From Pseudorasbora parva (lineage: Eukaryota; Chordata; Actinopteri; Cypriniformes; Gobionidae): a DNA stretch of 64,000 nt. Made by a program: the position numbers and the translations under genes. The stretch's first letter is position 1. Every line of letters begins with the position of its first letter. Below the pieces are notes generated by a model. The model saw nothing but the letters and a program-made list of their open reading frames with translations, was not told the DNA's origin and did no database searches. The stretch spans positions 20,400,933 to 20,464,932 of the forward strand of contig NC_090174.1 in assembly GCF_024679245.1 (NCBI RefSeq), written 5' to 3'. This document shows positions 40,099 to 50,440 of the stretch, piece after piece.

Positions 40099-40535
40099 TT
40101 AAAGCTACAATGTGTACATTTTTTAGTTTATTCTTAGCTAAAAACACTTAGTTCTTTCAAAAATATATGGGCTCATTAATGTATATTTACTTCTTTCAAG
40201 TTATAAAGTATTCTCGTAAGTTTATAATATGCCACTGAAAATACATACGGGTGAGGTGTTCGAATGCTGGTCGCCATGTTGCCCCTCCATCTTGAAAGTA
40301 CATTAGCCAAAGAGGGACATACCCGTAAATTCAAGCTTCACCTTTCGCGTTTTAACACTGGATGGCACCGTGTTGAATGTGAAGAGGGGGATTGCCATGT
40401 TAATCTTGGATTAAATCGGCCACCGTAGGAGTTAAAACGAAATCAGAATTGACAGGAACAGAAACTATTATTCACTGGAGGTCATATACCTTTTCACCAC
40501 TAGATGGGGGGAAATATCACACAGTGTAGCTTTAA
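40099..40535. mobile_element. TTAA-flanked MITE with TTAAAGCTACA ends
   Basis: TTAAAGCTACAATGTGTAC at the left and CACACAGTGTAGCTTTAA at the right are inverted and share the TTAA target. Noncoding, 437 bp. Confidence 0.75.
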
Positions 40536-41119
40536 CAATAAGACTATCTGTGTTGAGCTATATAACAATGATTTGTTTTCTGTCAATGAATGTATCCAAA
40601 TAGTTGCTCACCTGTCTAATAAAACACATAATATTTTAAAGCGTCATTGGTGTTTCCATGTTTTCTACAAAGGTAGAAATCTCATGGGTAACTCATGATG
40701 TCATTGATAGGCAATGCCTCAATGGTTAAATTGCTTATTTCTCTGGATTTAAACATTCTTGGAAACATTTGGGATAATGTTAGTCCACAAGTCAACAATA
40801 TATGAGACAATGTTCTAGTGTTGTTTGGATATTTTAATCCAAAATTATAATATTTTTTTTTTACATATTGTGCCTTTTAGGTTCAAATGAAAAATCATTC
40901 TGATTTGCCTTCAGTTAACATGAATAAATAAAAGAGCACTGGCAAGGAGGGAAAATAGCATTAGCCGGTCTTGATAGTTAATGGTTTGTTGGTTTTAACA
41001 ACTTTAACAACCAAAACGCAGCAGCTCGAGTTCTTACTAGAACCAGGAAGTACAATTATATTAGCTCAGTTCTGTCAACAACATTGCATACATTTGAAAA
41101 ATCTTACTTATTACTTACA

Positions 41120-41459
41120 CGTATAACTACTTTATTTGTAATTTAGTTACAGTTCCCATGCCATCTAGGTCTCTCCGCTCTGCTGGTTCTCTCACTTAAA
41201 ACTATGGCTGGGAGGTCTTTTTCTTGTAATGGTCCCATGCGGGTTGTGGAATTCTCTGCCTTTTCCTATCAGGAATGCTCCATCTCTTGATTGTTTTAAG
41301 AATTTACTCAAAACGTATCTTTTTCGTGAAGCTTTTAAGTAATAATTTTACCATATTTGCTGTTTGTTTTTTGTTTTTATCACTGTGATTGTTCATTATG
41401 GAGTAGTGTTTTATTGTTGTAGCGCCTTGAGTGTAAGAAAGGCGCAATACAAATAAAAT

Positions 41460-41519
<60 letters not shown>
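41120..41519 (+). mobile_element. LINE 3' end (L2/CR1-like RT C-terminus) with (ATT)n tail
   Basis: One frame ends WNSLPFPIRNAPSLDCFKNL, then LKTYLFREAFK and TAA near 41342, the characteristic C-terminus of non-LTR retrotransposon reverse transcriptases (W-N-x-L-P, F-K-x-x-L-K). It is followed by a 3' UTR with AGCGCCTTGAGTGTAAGAAA and GGCGCAATACAAATAAAATG, then (ATT)n at 41461-41519. Only the 3' end is present (5' truncation). Confidence 0.75.
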
Positions 41520-41520
<1 letters not shown>

Positions 41521-41935
41521 ACAGCACTAAATGGTTTATCTCTCCAGTACTTAAGCGAGCTCTTAACACATTATACTCCATCACGTCTATTGCGGTCTCA
41601 AAACTCTGGCCAGTTGATAATACCTAGAATATCAAAATCAATTGCAGGCGATCAATCCTTTTCCTATTTAGCACCTAAACTCTGGAACAGTCTTCCTAGC
41701 ATTGTTCGGGAAGCTGACACACTCTGTCAGTTTAAATCTAGACTAAAACGCATCTCTTTACTATGGCATACACATAGAATTTTTTTTAACTTACATTATT
41801 CAAATCAATTGACTGATTGTTAGGCTGCATTAACTAGGTCAGCCGGAACCGGGAACACTTCCCATAACACCTGATACTTGTTACATCATAAAAAGAGTGG
41901 CATCCAAGCTAATGTTAGTCTCTCTGTTTATCCCG
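41520..41935 (+). mobile_element. Second, different LINE 3' fragment
   Basis: Frame text TPSRLLRSQNSGQLIIPRIS, FSYLAPKLWNSLPSIVREAD and CQFKSRLKRISLLW is the C-terminal RT tail of another LINE lineage (AP-x-LWN-x-LP motif), ending at 41823. It directly follows the (ATT)n of the previous LINE copy and abuts DIRS-derived sequence. Confidence 0.75.
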
Positions 41936-41941
41936 AGGTTT

Positions 41942-42905
41942 CCCAAGCAGCACTGTCCATGGGAAAACCCCATGGACGCCCGAAGCGTCTGTGACGGCGG
42001 GATTACCACATCGTTTTCCCAACCTCAGTTGCCCCCGCGTGGGAGGGACCGCTCTTGGCCGCGGCTAGGACTTCTTCCCAGCAGCCTTCTTAGCGAGAAG
42101 GAAGTTCCTCAGATCGTCCTTCGGCCTTGAAGACTGCTGGTGAGAGTGTCGCCTTTGTTGCCAGGCTCCCGGAGGAGGGGCTCTAAACGCGACACTCTCT
42201 TTTTAAACCTTCCTGTGCGAGGAGCTGGTTGACGGCTGAGGCTGCCCGCTTGGGACAGCCTTCCCTTATAAGAACGGTGAGGGAAAAACTGCCGGAAAGC
42301 TGCCGATTGCTTTTTCACCTCCTGGAATCTGTCGACGACGGTGTTAACGGCGTTGCCGAACAGACCCGAAGGCGAAATCTGGGAATCTAGGAGGAAGGTT
42401 TTGTCCTTCTCCTTCATCCCCGACAGGTTGAGCCACAAATGTCTCTCCACAGTCACCATAGAAGCCCTGGAGCGGCCGATGGCACAGGCCGTCTCCTTGG
42501 TGATGCGGAGAGACAGATCGGCAGCTTTACGGAACTCTAAAATATCCTCCGGAGAGGGACCCTCGCCCTCATCTAGTTCTTTGAGGAGGTTGGCCTGGTA
42601 TGCCTGCAAGATGGAAAGCGTATGCAGGGAACTACCAGCCCGCCCAGCCGCCATATATGCCCTACCCACCAATGCTGAAGTATCGCGGCATGGTTGGTGG
42701 GCAGTTCCGTGGCTTTAATGGACAATGCCGATTCAGGCGAAAGATAGCTTGCGAGAGCATCTTCCACCCGCGGCATCATCCCATAACTAGCCTCGCGCGC
42801 CCCCAGCATGATAGAATCCAATACTGGGGGGTTGGGAACACGCGCAGAGTATGGTCTGTTCCAGGACCTGCACAACTCGTTGTACAAGTCTGGAAAAAAT
42901 GGTGT
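41942..42905 (-). pseudogene. DIRS-type gag remnant on the minus strand
   Basis: Two overlapping minus frames (42573-42887 and 42109-42672) together give MYNELCRSWNRPYSAR, MVGRAYMAAGRAGSSLHTLS, KELDEGEGPSPEDILEFRKA, ERHLWLNLSGMKEKDK and SPSGLFGNAVNTVVDRFQEV. These are the same blocks as the plus-strand gag at 43891-44877, but clearly diverged, so it is a different DIRS copy or lineage in head-to-head orientation. A frameshift lies near 42650. No RT or recombinase remains. Confidence 0.82.
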
Positions 42906-43594
42906 GTGAAAACTATGTGACTATGTGGTTATATTTTACATTTTTAATACACTGATAAAAATGTTATGCCTGATTTACTTAAATATATATGTTTATTACG
43001 TATCAAACAAGACCAGACTTTGTACAAATAAAATTGTTCTGGCTGTTGAAAGATAATTTGCATAAAGTATACTTAATTTAAGCATTTCTCTCATTTTGTG
43101 TGTGTAGTTGATGTTTTCTTTGACAATACTTGTTATCCAAAAAATATATCACTGATTTAAACCACATTTATAAGTGTATGCTTTAAGTAAATAAAACAGT
43201 AGATAGAAGTAAAGCAGCACTTAAACACAGACACCTCAATACACAATGATGGTAACATTCAATGGGTCGTTTAAATGTCGATGGGTCGTTTAAATGTCAT
43301 TTTGAGTAGAAAATTAACTACAGATGTCATAAAATGGCAAGTTACCAAACAACAAAAGCAATGATAAAACAGTGTAAAATACATCTGGAAAATGTATCGT
43401 TTTAAATTATATTTATGCCCCAGTGCATGATGGGGACACGAGTATCATACAAGTTGAGTATGTTTTACTTAATTTTATAAAGTTTATATTTACGCTTTAA
43501 TTTATTCAAGCTTGAATTGAACTTTTTCAAGTAAAAATTACTTTTGTCTTTGTTTTCTGTAATATTTATTTCAATTGAATATTTAAACACCAGC
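42906..43594. other. AT-rich spacer between the two DIRS-derived gags
   Basis: AT-rich segment without ORFs. Its edges (TGGAAAAAATGGTGTGTG; TTCAATTGAATATTTAAACACCAG) border abruptly on GC-rich DIRS DNA on both sides, so it is probably an insertion of a MITE-like element. Inverted ends were not clearly resolved. Confidence 0.4.
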
Positions 43595-43684
43595 TCTGCG
43601 TCCAGTGTCTCAGGCACGCCCGGGCCGCTCTCGAGGGATCGGCTTGCAGTGAGTGCGATAAGCTGCCGCTGAGAGTGCTGCGCT

Positions 43685-44877
43685 GTGAGGCCGGCTAGTC
43701 AAAGACCACAAAATGTTGAGGCATCTTCCTCTTCCTCTGACGATTCAGAGATCCTGCCGCCACGTGTGGAAGCCCGCGCTGCGGCTTCTTCCCACGAGGT
43801 GGAGGATCAGGTGCTCATGCTGTCCGACTCTGAGGGGTCATTGACGATGAGCACCGAAGCAGGCGCAGTGGGGCACCCCACTCGCAGGCTATGGAGGAGC
43901 TTGTGGAGGTCCTGACTCGCGCTGTGGCCAAGCTGAGTTTAGATTGGCCACAGGAAGAGGTGCACATCCAGCCACCAAATAAGCTGGATGAGCGCTTCTT
44001 CAAGCGCCAAGCTCAGCCTCCACGCCGGGGTCTGCCGTTTTTCCCCGACCTGCACAATGAGTTGTGCAGGGCATGGGAAAAACCCTTCTCAGCGCGTTTG
44101 ACTACGCCCCCTGCACTTGACTTTGCTAATGTGCTGGGGGCGTCTGAGAAGGGATATGTTGCGCTGCCGAAGGTTAAAGAGGCGCTCGCGGGCCACTTCT
44201 CACCTGAGACAGCAGCTTTATTAAAGACCCCGGCATTGCCCTCGAAACCATGCCGAGAGACATCGAAGCTGGTGGGAAGGGCATATAGTGCGGCTGGTCG
44301 CGCTGGTGGGTGCCTGCACACTCTCGCGGTTCTGCAGGCCTACCAAGCGGACTTGCTGAAGGAGCTCGATGAGGGCGAGGGTCCCTCCCCGGAGGATGTG
44401 ACTGAGCTGAGGAAGGCTGCGGATTTGTCTCTCCGTGTCACCAAAGAGGCGGCCCGTGCTATCGGCCGCTCCATGGCGGGTTTGGTGTGCGCGGAGAGGC
44501 ATCTCTGGCTCAACCTGTCGGGGATCAGGGAGAGAGACAGACACTTTCTCCTTGATTCCCCGATTTCGCCTTCTGGCCTTTTCGGCGGCACTGTGAGCAC
44601 CGTCGTCGAGAGGTTTAAGGAGCTGAAAAAGCAGGCAGCCGCCCTCAGCCAGTTCATCCCTCGCCGCTGGGGCTCCTCCAGCAGGGCTGCCTCGAGTGGG
44701 CAGTCCCAGCCAGCACAGGGCTCCTCGCACCGCAAGGTGCAGAAGCAGAGCATCGCTTCTCGTGCCCCTCCTGAAGGAGCCTGGCAGAAGAAGCGACGCA
44801 TTCGCGGGAAGTCTTCAAAGCCGAAGACCGACCTGAGGGAGGTCATTCAGGCTAAGAAGGCTTCCAAGCGGTCCTAG
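43685..44877 (+). pseudogene. DIRS gag-like ORF (frameshifted near its 5' end)
   Basis: The N-terminal part (frame of 43685-43915) is Ser/Asp-rich: EASSSSSDDSEILPPRVEAR and LMLSDSEGSLTMSTEAGAVG. It shifts frame near 43870, after which 328 residues continue with MEELVEVLTRAVAKLSLDWP, LPFFPDLHNELCRAWEKPFS, KELDEGEGPSPEDVTELRKA, ERHLWLNLSGIRERDRHFLL and SPSGLFGGTVSTVVERFKEL, then a basic tail (KKRRIRGKSSKPK). It is the structural ORF of the DIRS element. Confidence 0.82.
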
Positions 44878-45365
44878 CTGCGGCAGGGCCAATGAGAGCT
44901 GTCCCCCACGGGGCGGAGCGACCGAGGTCGTTCTCCCCCCCGAGCTCTCGGGGAATCGATTTTGTGCTCCCGCAGTCAAAAGGGCTCCGGGCCACATCGT
45001 TCCCCCGCGTTCGCGCGCTAATTTGGCCGGCACATATAAAATCTGCAGCAAAGCAGCGAATGCGTTCGCACACCGAAAATCTACCTCGACTAGTCCCTGC
45101 CGGGTATCCCCTCCAGGGGTTGGAGGAGAGGTTCGGTCGATACCCCAGGCCAGCTTCGAGAGGCTGGTTCCCTTATCAGAGTATCTCGGCGCATGGTCAT
45201 GCCTTCCGAATATATCTGTGTGGGCCCTGCGCACTGTAGAACGGCCCACACAGAATTGAGTTCCTCCCCCGAGATTTGGGGGGATAGTCTGGACAGTGGT
45301 CGTTCCCGAGCAGCTGGGGGTAATGGGGCAGGAAGTACACTCTCTGATGGTAAAAAGGCCTGATC

Positions 45366-46616
45366 ATGGCCAGGTCGTACGATATGGCGGTTCAGCATCG
45401 AGATGCTGTTCTAGCCCATATGAGGTGCTTGGGGCTGAGACTCAACGCAAAGAAAAGCGGGGTGAGAGGTCTTTGGACAGCCCAGCATGCTTCGTGGCAC
45501 ATCAATTGCCTAGAGATGCTGGCGGTCTGGAAAGCTCTGAGGAGTTTTCTTGAGGACCTTCGCGGCCACCATGTCCTGATATGGTCCGACAACACTGCCG
45601 TAGTATCGTATCTAAATCATCAGGGGGGTCTGAGATCGCGCCCTCTGTACAGACTGGCGCATCAGGTCCTCCTGTGGTCCCAAGGGAAACTGTCATCTCT
45701 CAGGGCAGTGTACATCCCGGGGGATCAAAACCAGGGAGCAGACATCCTGTCGAGGCAGGGGCTGAGGCCCGGGGAGTGGCGTCTCCATCCAGAGGTGGTG
45801 GAGGCCATATGCGAGAGGTTTGGCCAAGTGGAAGTGGATTCGTTCGCGTCTCGAGAGACGACCCACTGCCCACTTTGGTTCTCCCTCAGGCATCCGGCTC
45901 CATTGGGCCTGGATGCCATGTCACAGACGTGGCCGAGGCTGCGTCTGTACGCATTTCCCCTGATCGCTCTGCTCCCGGGAGTTCTGGAGCGTGTCCGCTG
46001 GGAAGGCATTCGCCTGCTTTTAATAGCACCACGGTGGCCGAACAAGGTATGGTTCTATGACATTATGGACCTGCCGTGGCAGATTCCTCTGAGGAGGGAT
46101 CTGCTGACTCAGGCGGGGGGGGGGCTCGATCTTTCACCCCCAGCCGGAGTTATGGAAGCTGTGGGCCTGGCCCCTGAGGGGGCAGAGCTCATAGAGGAGG
46201 GTCTGTCAGCAGGTGTCGTTGAGACTATACTCAGCTCCAGGGCTCCTTCCACCAGGAGGCTGTACAACCTAAAGTGGAGAGTATTTTCCATATCGTGTAG
46301 AGACCGTGAGGTAGACCCAGTTAACTGCGCTGTGGCTTCAGTACTGGAGTTTCTCCAAGATCGGCTTTCCGCCGGGCTTTCTCCGTCCACACTTAAGGTG
46401 TATGTGGCAGCGATAGGAGCTTTCCACGCACCATTAGGTGAAGGACCTCTGGGGAGGCACCATCTGGTTGTACGGTTCCTCCGAGGAGCGTGGAGGATGA
46501 GTCCTGTGGCTCGTTCCAGGATCCCTTCATGGGATCTGGCAGTGGTGCTTGAAGGGTTGGTTGAGGCCCCCTTTGAGCCACTGGAGTTGGCCGAGGCCAA
46601 GAACCTTATGCTCTGA
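45366..46616 (+). pseudogene. DIRS pol remnant: RNase H, methyltransferase-like region and recombinase N-terminus
   Basis: 416 residues. The start (DMAVQHRDAVLAHMRCLGLR, LNAKKS) is the end of the RT domain; the YxDD core is absent upstream. RNase H follows: LEMLAVWKALRSFL, IWSDNTAVVSYLNHQGGL, YIPGDQNQGADILSR. Next comes EVDSFASRETTHCPLWFSLR, LLIAPRWPNKVWFYDI, as in DIRS pol. After about residue 270 the tyrosine-recombinase core-binding region begins (SSRAPSTRRLYNLKWRVFSI, LSPSTLKVYVAAIGAFHAPL). The frame ends at TGA 46614-46616, followed by frameshifted continuation. Confidence 0.85.
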
Positions 46617-47091
46617 GGAGAGTGGGGGACCTCCAGGCATTGGCAATTACGCCCAATTGCTTGGAGTTCGCCCCAGGCGGAGTAAAGGCTATCTTGCGTC
46701 CGATTCCGGGGTACATTCCCAAGGTACCGTCTAATACGGTACGGTCGGTGGTTCTCCAGGCTTTTCATCCCCCACCTCATGTGATGGCAGATGAGGGCAG
46801 GCTTCACCTCCTCTGCCCGGTTCGGGCATTGAGGGTTTATCTGGAGAGGTCTGCCCAGTGGAGGAAGTCAGATCAGTTGTTAGTGTTCTTTGGTCCACCC
46901 AGGAACAGACTATTAGTAACTGGATTATCCAGGCAATAGCTATGGCCTATCAGGTGTGCAACTTGCCTTCACCTATAGCCGTGAGGGCTCACTCTACCAG
47001 GGGCATTGCCTCCTCAGTAGCCCTCCTTTCTGGAGCTTCTTTGCAGGAAGTCTGCGAAGCGGCTGGGTGGGCCACCCCGCATACACTTTAA
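46617..47091 (+). pseudogene. DIRS tyrosine recombinase, catalytic part without its tyrosine
   Basis: It continues in two further frames: 46622-46939 (GDLQALAITPNCLEFAPGGV, HLLCPVRALRVYLERSAQW) and, after another shift near 46915, to 47091 (AVRAHSTRGIASSVALLSGA, LQEVCEAAGWATPHT). HSTRG holds the H-x-x-R of tyrosine recombinases. The catalytic Tyr that should follow PHT-F is missing at this point because sequence of another kind begins at about 47089. It reappears at 48514. Confidence 0.85.
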
Positions 47092-48510
47092 AAACTAATA
47101 CTATGATTTACTCAATTTTTTTGGTGAAACATTTTTACACTAAAAAAAATGAGTAAATTTTAAAGCAGTGGAATCAATTATAGACACCATATGAACTGAG
47201 TAAATGTAAGTAAAAAAATTAAGTAGATCTGAGTAACTGCATTTGTTACATTAACAAATTCAATTGAGTAGAAAAAATTGGGTAAAAAGCATTTTAAAAA
47301 CCAATATTTATGACTAATATGAACTGTTTTTATTTATGAGTATTACTAACTTGTATAGTATAACTTTAATTTCCTCTAAACCTTTGTAAAATACTCCACA
47401 GTCCACGCAAACACACTTATACATGACATGGCCTTAATTGTCAACGAGTACAGCAATAACGTTACAGCATATAACAGTTATTAGGCTACTGTTTTGACAT
47501 GTAAAGAATAACAGTTATTTTACGACATTTAAACTCATGTAACAAACATTTTAGAAGTAAAAATTAAACATTTAAAAGTAATTCAAGTGTAATCAACCGG
47601 TCTGTTATCCCATTTCCACCGTATCAGCGCTGTTTCTCGAGCCTGAGATGGACTAACGTTAGCGGTCTGCTGGTGGACTTTGAACTTGAGACCGCTGTCC
47701 TGCGTTTCATTCGTAGCTGAAAGATGCTGCGAGGAGGCGCCAGACTCCATAACCTGACAATAAACAAAAAGTGCCCAGTTTTAATAAGATTTTATCGTCC
47801 AAATTCATTATATTCATTATCTTTACGAATAAAGTTGTGTGTTTTGAGCCACACAGCAGGCGTTTCAAAGACCAACGCCACACGTTAACTTAAGGTGACT
47901 CACACTGTCCCTGTATGTTGTTTTGAATTAAATAAAATGCCTTTTAGCACAGTAATGATTATATAGATAAAAAAAAAAAACATACAAACCTGAATTTCAG
48001 AGGAAATGCCCCAATTCTGCGACGCTGAGAAGAAGAAACTGCTCTGGTGACTGAGGAGAATTCAAATATCCGCACTCACTCAACGGTCGAGCAGCTGTCG
48101 TCGCGTCAGAGGGTGGGGGAGGGGTGCATTGTTTTAATCGAGTAAACTTAGTCAATTACTTCAGTGTGTGTTAAATATTAATAATCTTGATTTTAATTAA
48201 GTAATATTTGTGGTTCTTGAAACAGATCGGTTTAATTCTCCATTCTCAAATATTTTGAAATAAATTTCGCAAATGTATTAAGTATATTTAAAATAAAGAA
48301 TTGGTTATTTGAATACTAAATTATTTTAGTGAAAAAAACTTAAATATAACTATACATTTTAGACAAAATTAACTGTTGGATTTTTAGTCAATTATTTTGG
48401 TATGTTTAACTAAAACCATCAAGTAAATGATATTGAGAGATTTTATTAAGTTAATAAAGTTAATTATTACTGTGATATTTACTAAGCCACTGAATTATTT
48501 TTTAGAGTGT
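47089..48510. mobile_element. AT-rich insertion splitting the DIRS recombinase
   Basis: About 1.42 kb of AT-rich noncoding DNA with ACACTAAAAAAAATGAGTAA near the left (47138) and TTTTTTAGAGTGT at the right end, inverted ends of a MITE type common in teleosts. A CpG-richer core at 47610-48130 has an AAGAAGAAACTGC purine block. The first approximately 50 bp (47089-47137) precede the recognisable left end and may be a second small insertion. The target duplication is unclear. Confidence 0.6.
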
Positions 48511-48513
48511 ACT

Positions 48514-48561
48514 TTCATTAAATATTACAGTCTGCACCTCCCGGCGACGCCAGGCGCTAGG
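48514..48561 (+). pseudogene. DIRS recombinase C-terminal tail with the catalytic tyrosine
   Basis: TTC ATT AAA TAT TAC AGT reads FIKYYSLHLPATPG and so on to a TGA at 48582-48584, fitting directly after WATPHT at 47085. The Y-Y doublet stands at the position of the nucleophilic tyrosine in DIRS recombinases. Confidence 0.75.
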
Positions 48562-48646
48562 GTGCTCGCCCCCTGAGTATGCACTCCGGTCCATACCAAG
48601 GGGCTCGAGATAGGCGAGGACTAGTGGGTACTCGTTCCCCGATGTG

Positions 48647-50116
48647 CAGTGTTAATTTTGACAGCAAATTCAGATTTAGTCTTAGTCTTAGTCTTTTGAA
48701 TAACACACCATTTAGTTTTAGTCCCATTTTAGTCATCTGAAATCTTTTAGTCTTAGTCTAGTTTTAGTCGACTAAATATCATAAGAGTTTTAGTCTTAGT
48801 CTCACGGGTCGGTTTGTATAACGTTTTAGGTTCACGGTTTCATGTAAAATAACTACATATTTAACTGTTTAAATGAAAGATTAATCCTTATTAAACTTAC
48901 ACAAGCTATTCAATCAAGAGCAGTGAGTCCTCATATTTTCTTTGACATTAAAGGTTGCTGCCCCTTTAAGACCTAATACAGGGGTATGCGTCGTCTTTCT
49001 CGACTGTATAAAGTTCACTTAAGGCATATTCAGACTATGTCTGCTTGGATACTTAACAAGATGGACATGTTGACATACTTTTTGTATGAGTTTGTCCGTT
49101 CAGCGCAAGACTTGAAAGAGAACTCAATATTTGCGCGCTGTGGGACGCGTGCGCGCTCTCGGATGACAGAACTTCACACAGCGCGTGCGCGCTCTCATTC
49201 GCGTCTTCTGGTGAATATACCCGGGTGAGGACGGAGAAATGACTGGACAAGCATTGAACACAGTTTACAAAGAGAAACCGTTTTGCCAGTTTTTCTTTTA
49301 TTATCGCTGTTGTAGCCTATCACTGAGGAGCCAGCACGTGTATCCATCGACAGAAACATACATAAAGCATTATTTTCAAGTTACAACCTATATTAAAGAT
49401 GTGTCATCATCAGATGTGAGATGAACCGTGGTGCAAGTGCGTTTTACACGGCACCCCGGTTGGGAAACGCTGGTCTAATCAATACAGGTCAGACGTGGTT
49501 TTCTTTAGTTTCTATTTTATTCCAAGTTTAGCAGCTAGCGGGAACACGGTGGTTTATCTGATAAAATAAACTTGGCGTGCGTGCTTTGGCATGTATTTCT
49601 GGATGAGTCGTCTGTAACTGTCAAGTTGGTGGTGTTTTTGCCAGCGATTTTTGCTCCACACGGTTTACAGGCGTATGATTGTCCTTGTTGTCATATGAGA
49701 AATGTGACCAGATGTCAATTCTTCGTTTTCGTCCTGCCTCTGACATTTCTGTTCTGTCTTTTCTGTGTAACTGCTGCTGCGTTTGTTTAGCTGTTGCGCG
49801 TGCATTTACCGCGGCTTTTTTAAATGGCTCGGCTGCTTCTGCATAGATCAACCTACCCTCAAAGATTCGCTCTGATTGGATTTCTACCCAACACGGCTCA
49901 CAAAAAGAGTACTTATGATTGGATCTCTTCTCCATTCGTCCCTCCCATATATTTTCGTCTCATTTTTATTCGTTGACTAAAGTGTCAGTTATATTTCGTC
50001 ACGTTCTTCGTCATCATATCTGACTTTTTATTTAGTTTTTATTTAGTTTTCGTCCGTGAAAAAGGTTAGTTGACGAATATTTTTCGTCATAGTCTTCGTC
50101 AACGAAATTAACACTG
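48647..50116. mobile_element. hAT-type nonautonomous element with 8-bp target duplication
   Basis: CAGTGTTAATTTTGACAGC at the left and CGTCAACGAAATTAACACTG at the right are inverted ends. Perfect 8-bp direct repeats CCGATGTG flank it (48639-48646 and 50117-50124). Subterminal parts are full of TTTTAGTC/TTAGTCTTAGTC and GTCGACTAAA-type motifs. Two short frames (48986-49228 and minus 49621-49935) have no recognisable similarity. It is inserted in the 3' region of the DIRS element. Confidence 0.88.
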
Positions 50117-50132
50117 CCGATGTGTCATCCAC

Positions 50133-50440
50133 GCAGTGCGAGTTATGCATATAACCCATGTTCCCTGAGAGGGAATGAGACACTGCGTCTCGTAGCCCCG
50201 CCTATCGACAGAGCGTCCCGCTTCATAGCAGTAAGCTGCGTTTGCTTGTGCCGGCGTCCCTTTATACCTCCGGGTATAACGTCACTCGTTACGTCATGAT
50301 GCAACACCAATCAGGATTGGACTTTTTTGATATAAACTCAGCAGCGTCACGCCGAGGGCGTTCCCCCCCGATGTGTCATCTACGATGACGCAGTGTCTCG
50401 TTCCCTCTCAGGGAACATGGGTTATATGCATAACCCGAGA
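50133..50440. repeat. DIRS terminal inverted repeat pair
   Basis: TTATGCATATAACCCATGTTC with CCTGAGAGGGAATGAGACAC and, 240 bp later, GTGTCTCGTTCCCTCTCAGG with GAACATGGGTTATATGCATAA form long inverted arms. In DIRS elements such terminal and internal complementary repeats support circle formation. The sequence between them includes a CCAATCAGGATTGGAC palindrome. Confidence 0.75.

Noticed and set aside
44013..44846. Minus-strand ORFs of 100-170 codons opposite the DIRS gag
   Set aside because: Shadow frames of GC-rich coding on the plus strand; the plus-strand translation matches DIRS gag. The same applies to 45725-46807 minus frames.
45366..46616. Host recombinase or helicase gene
   Set aside because: RNase H followed by a tyrosine recombinase next to a gag is the DIRS retrotransposon order, and several frameshifts are present.
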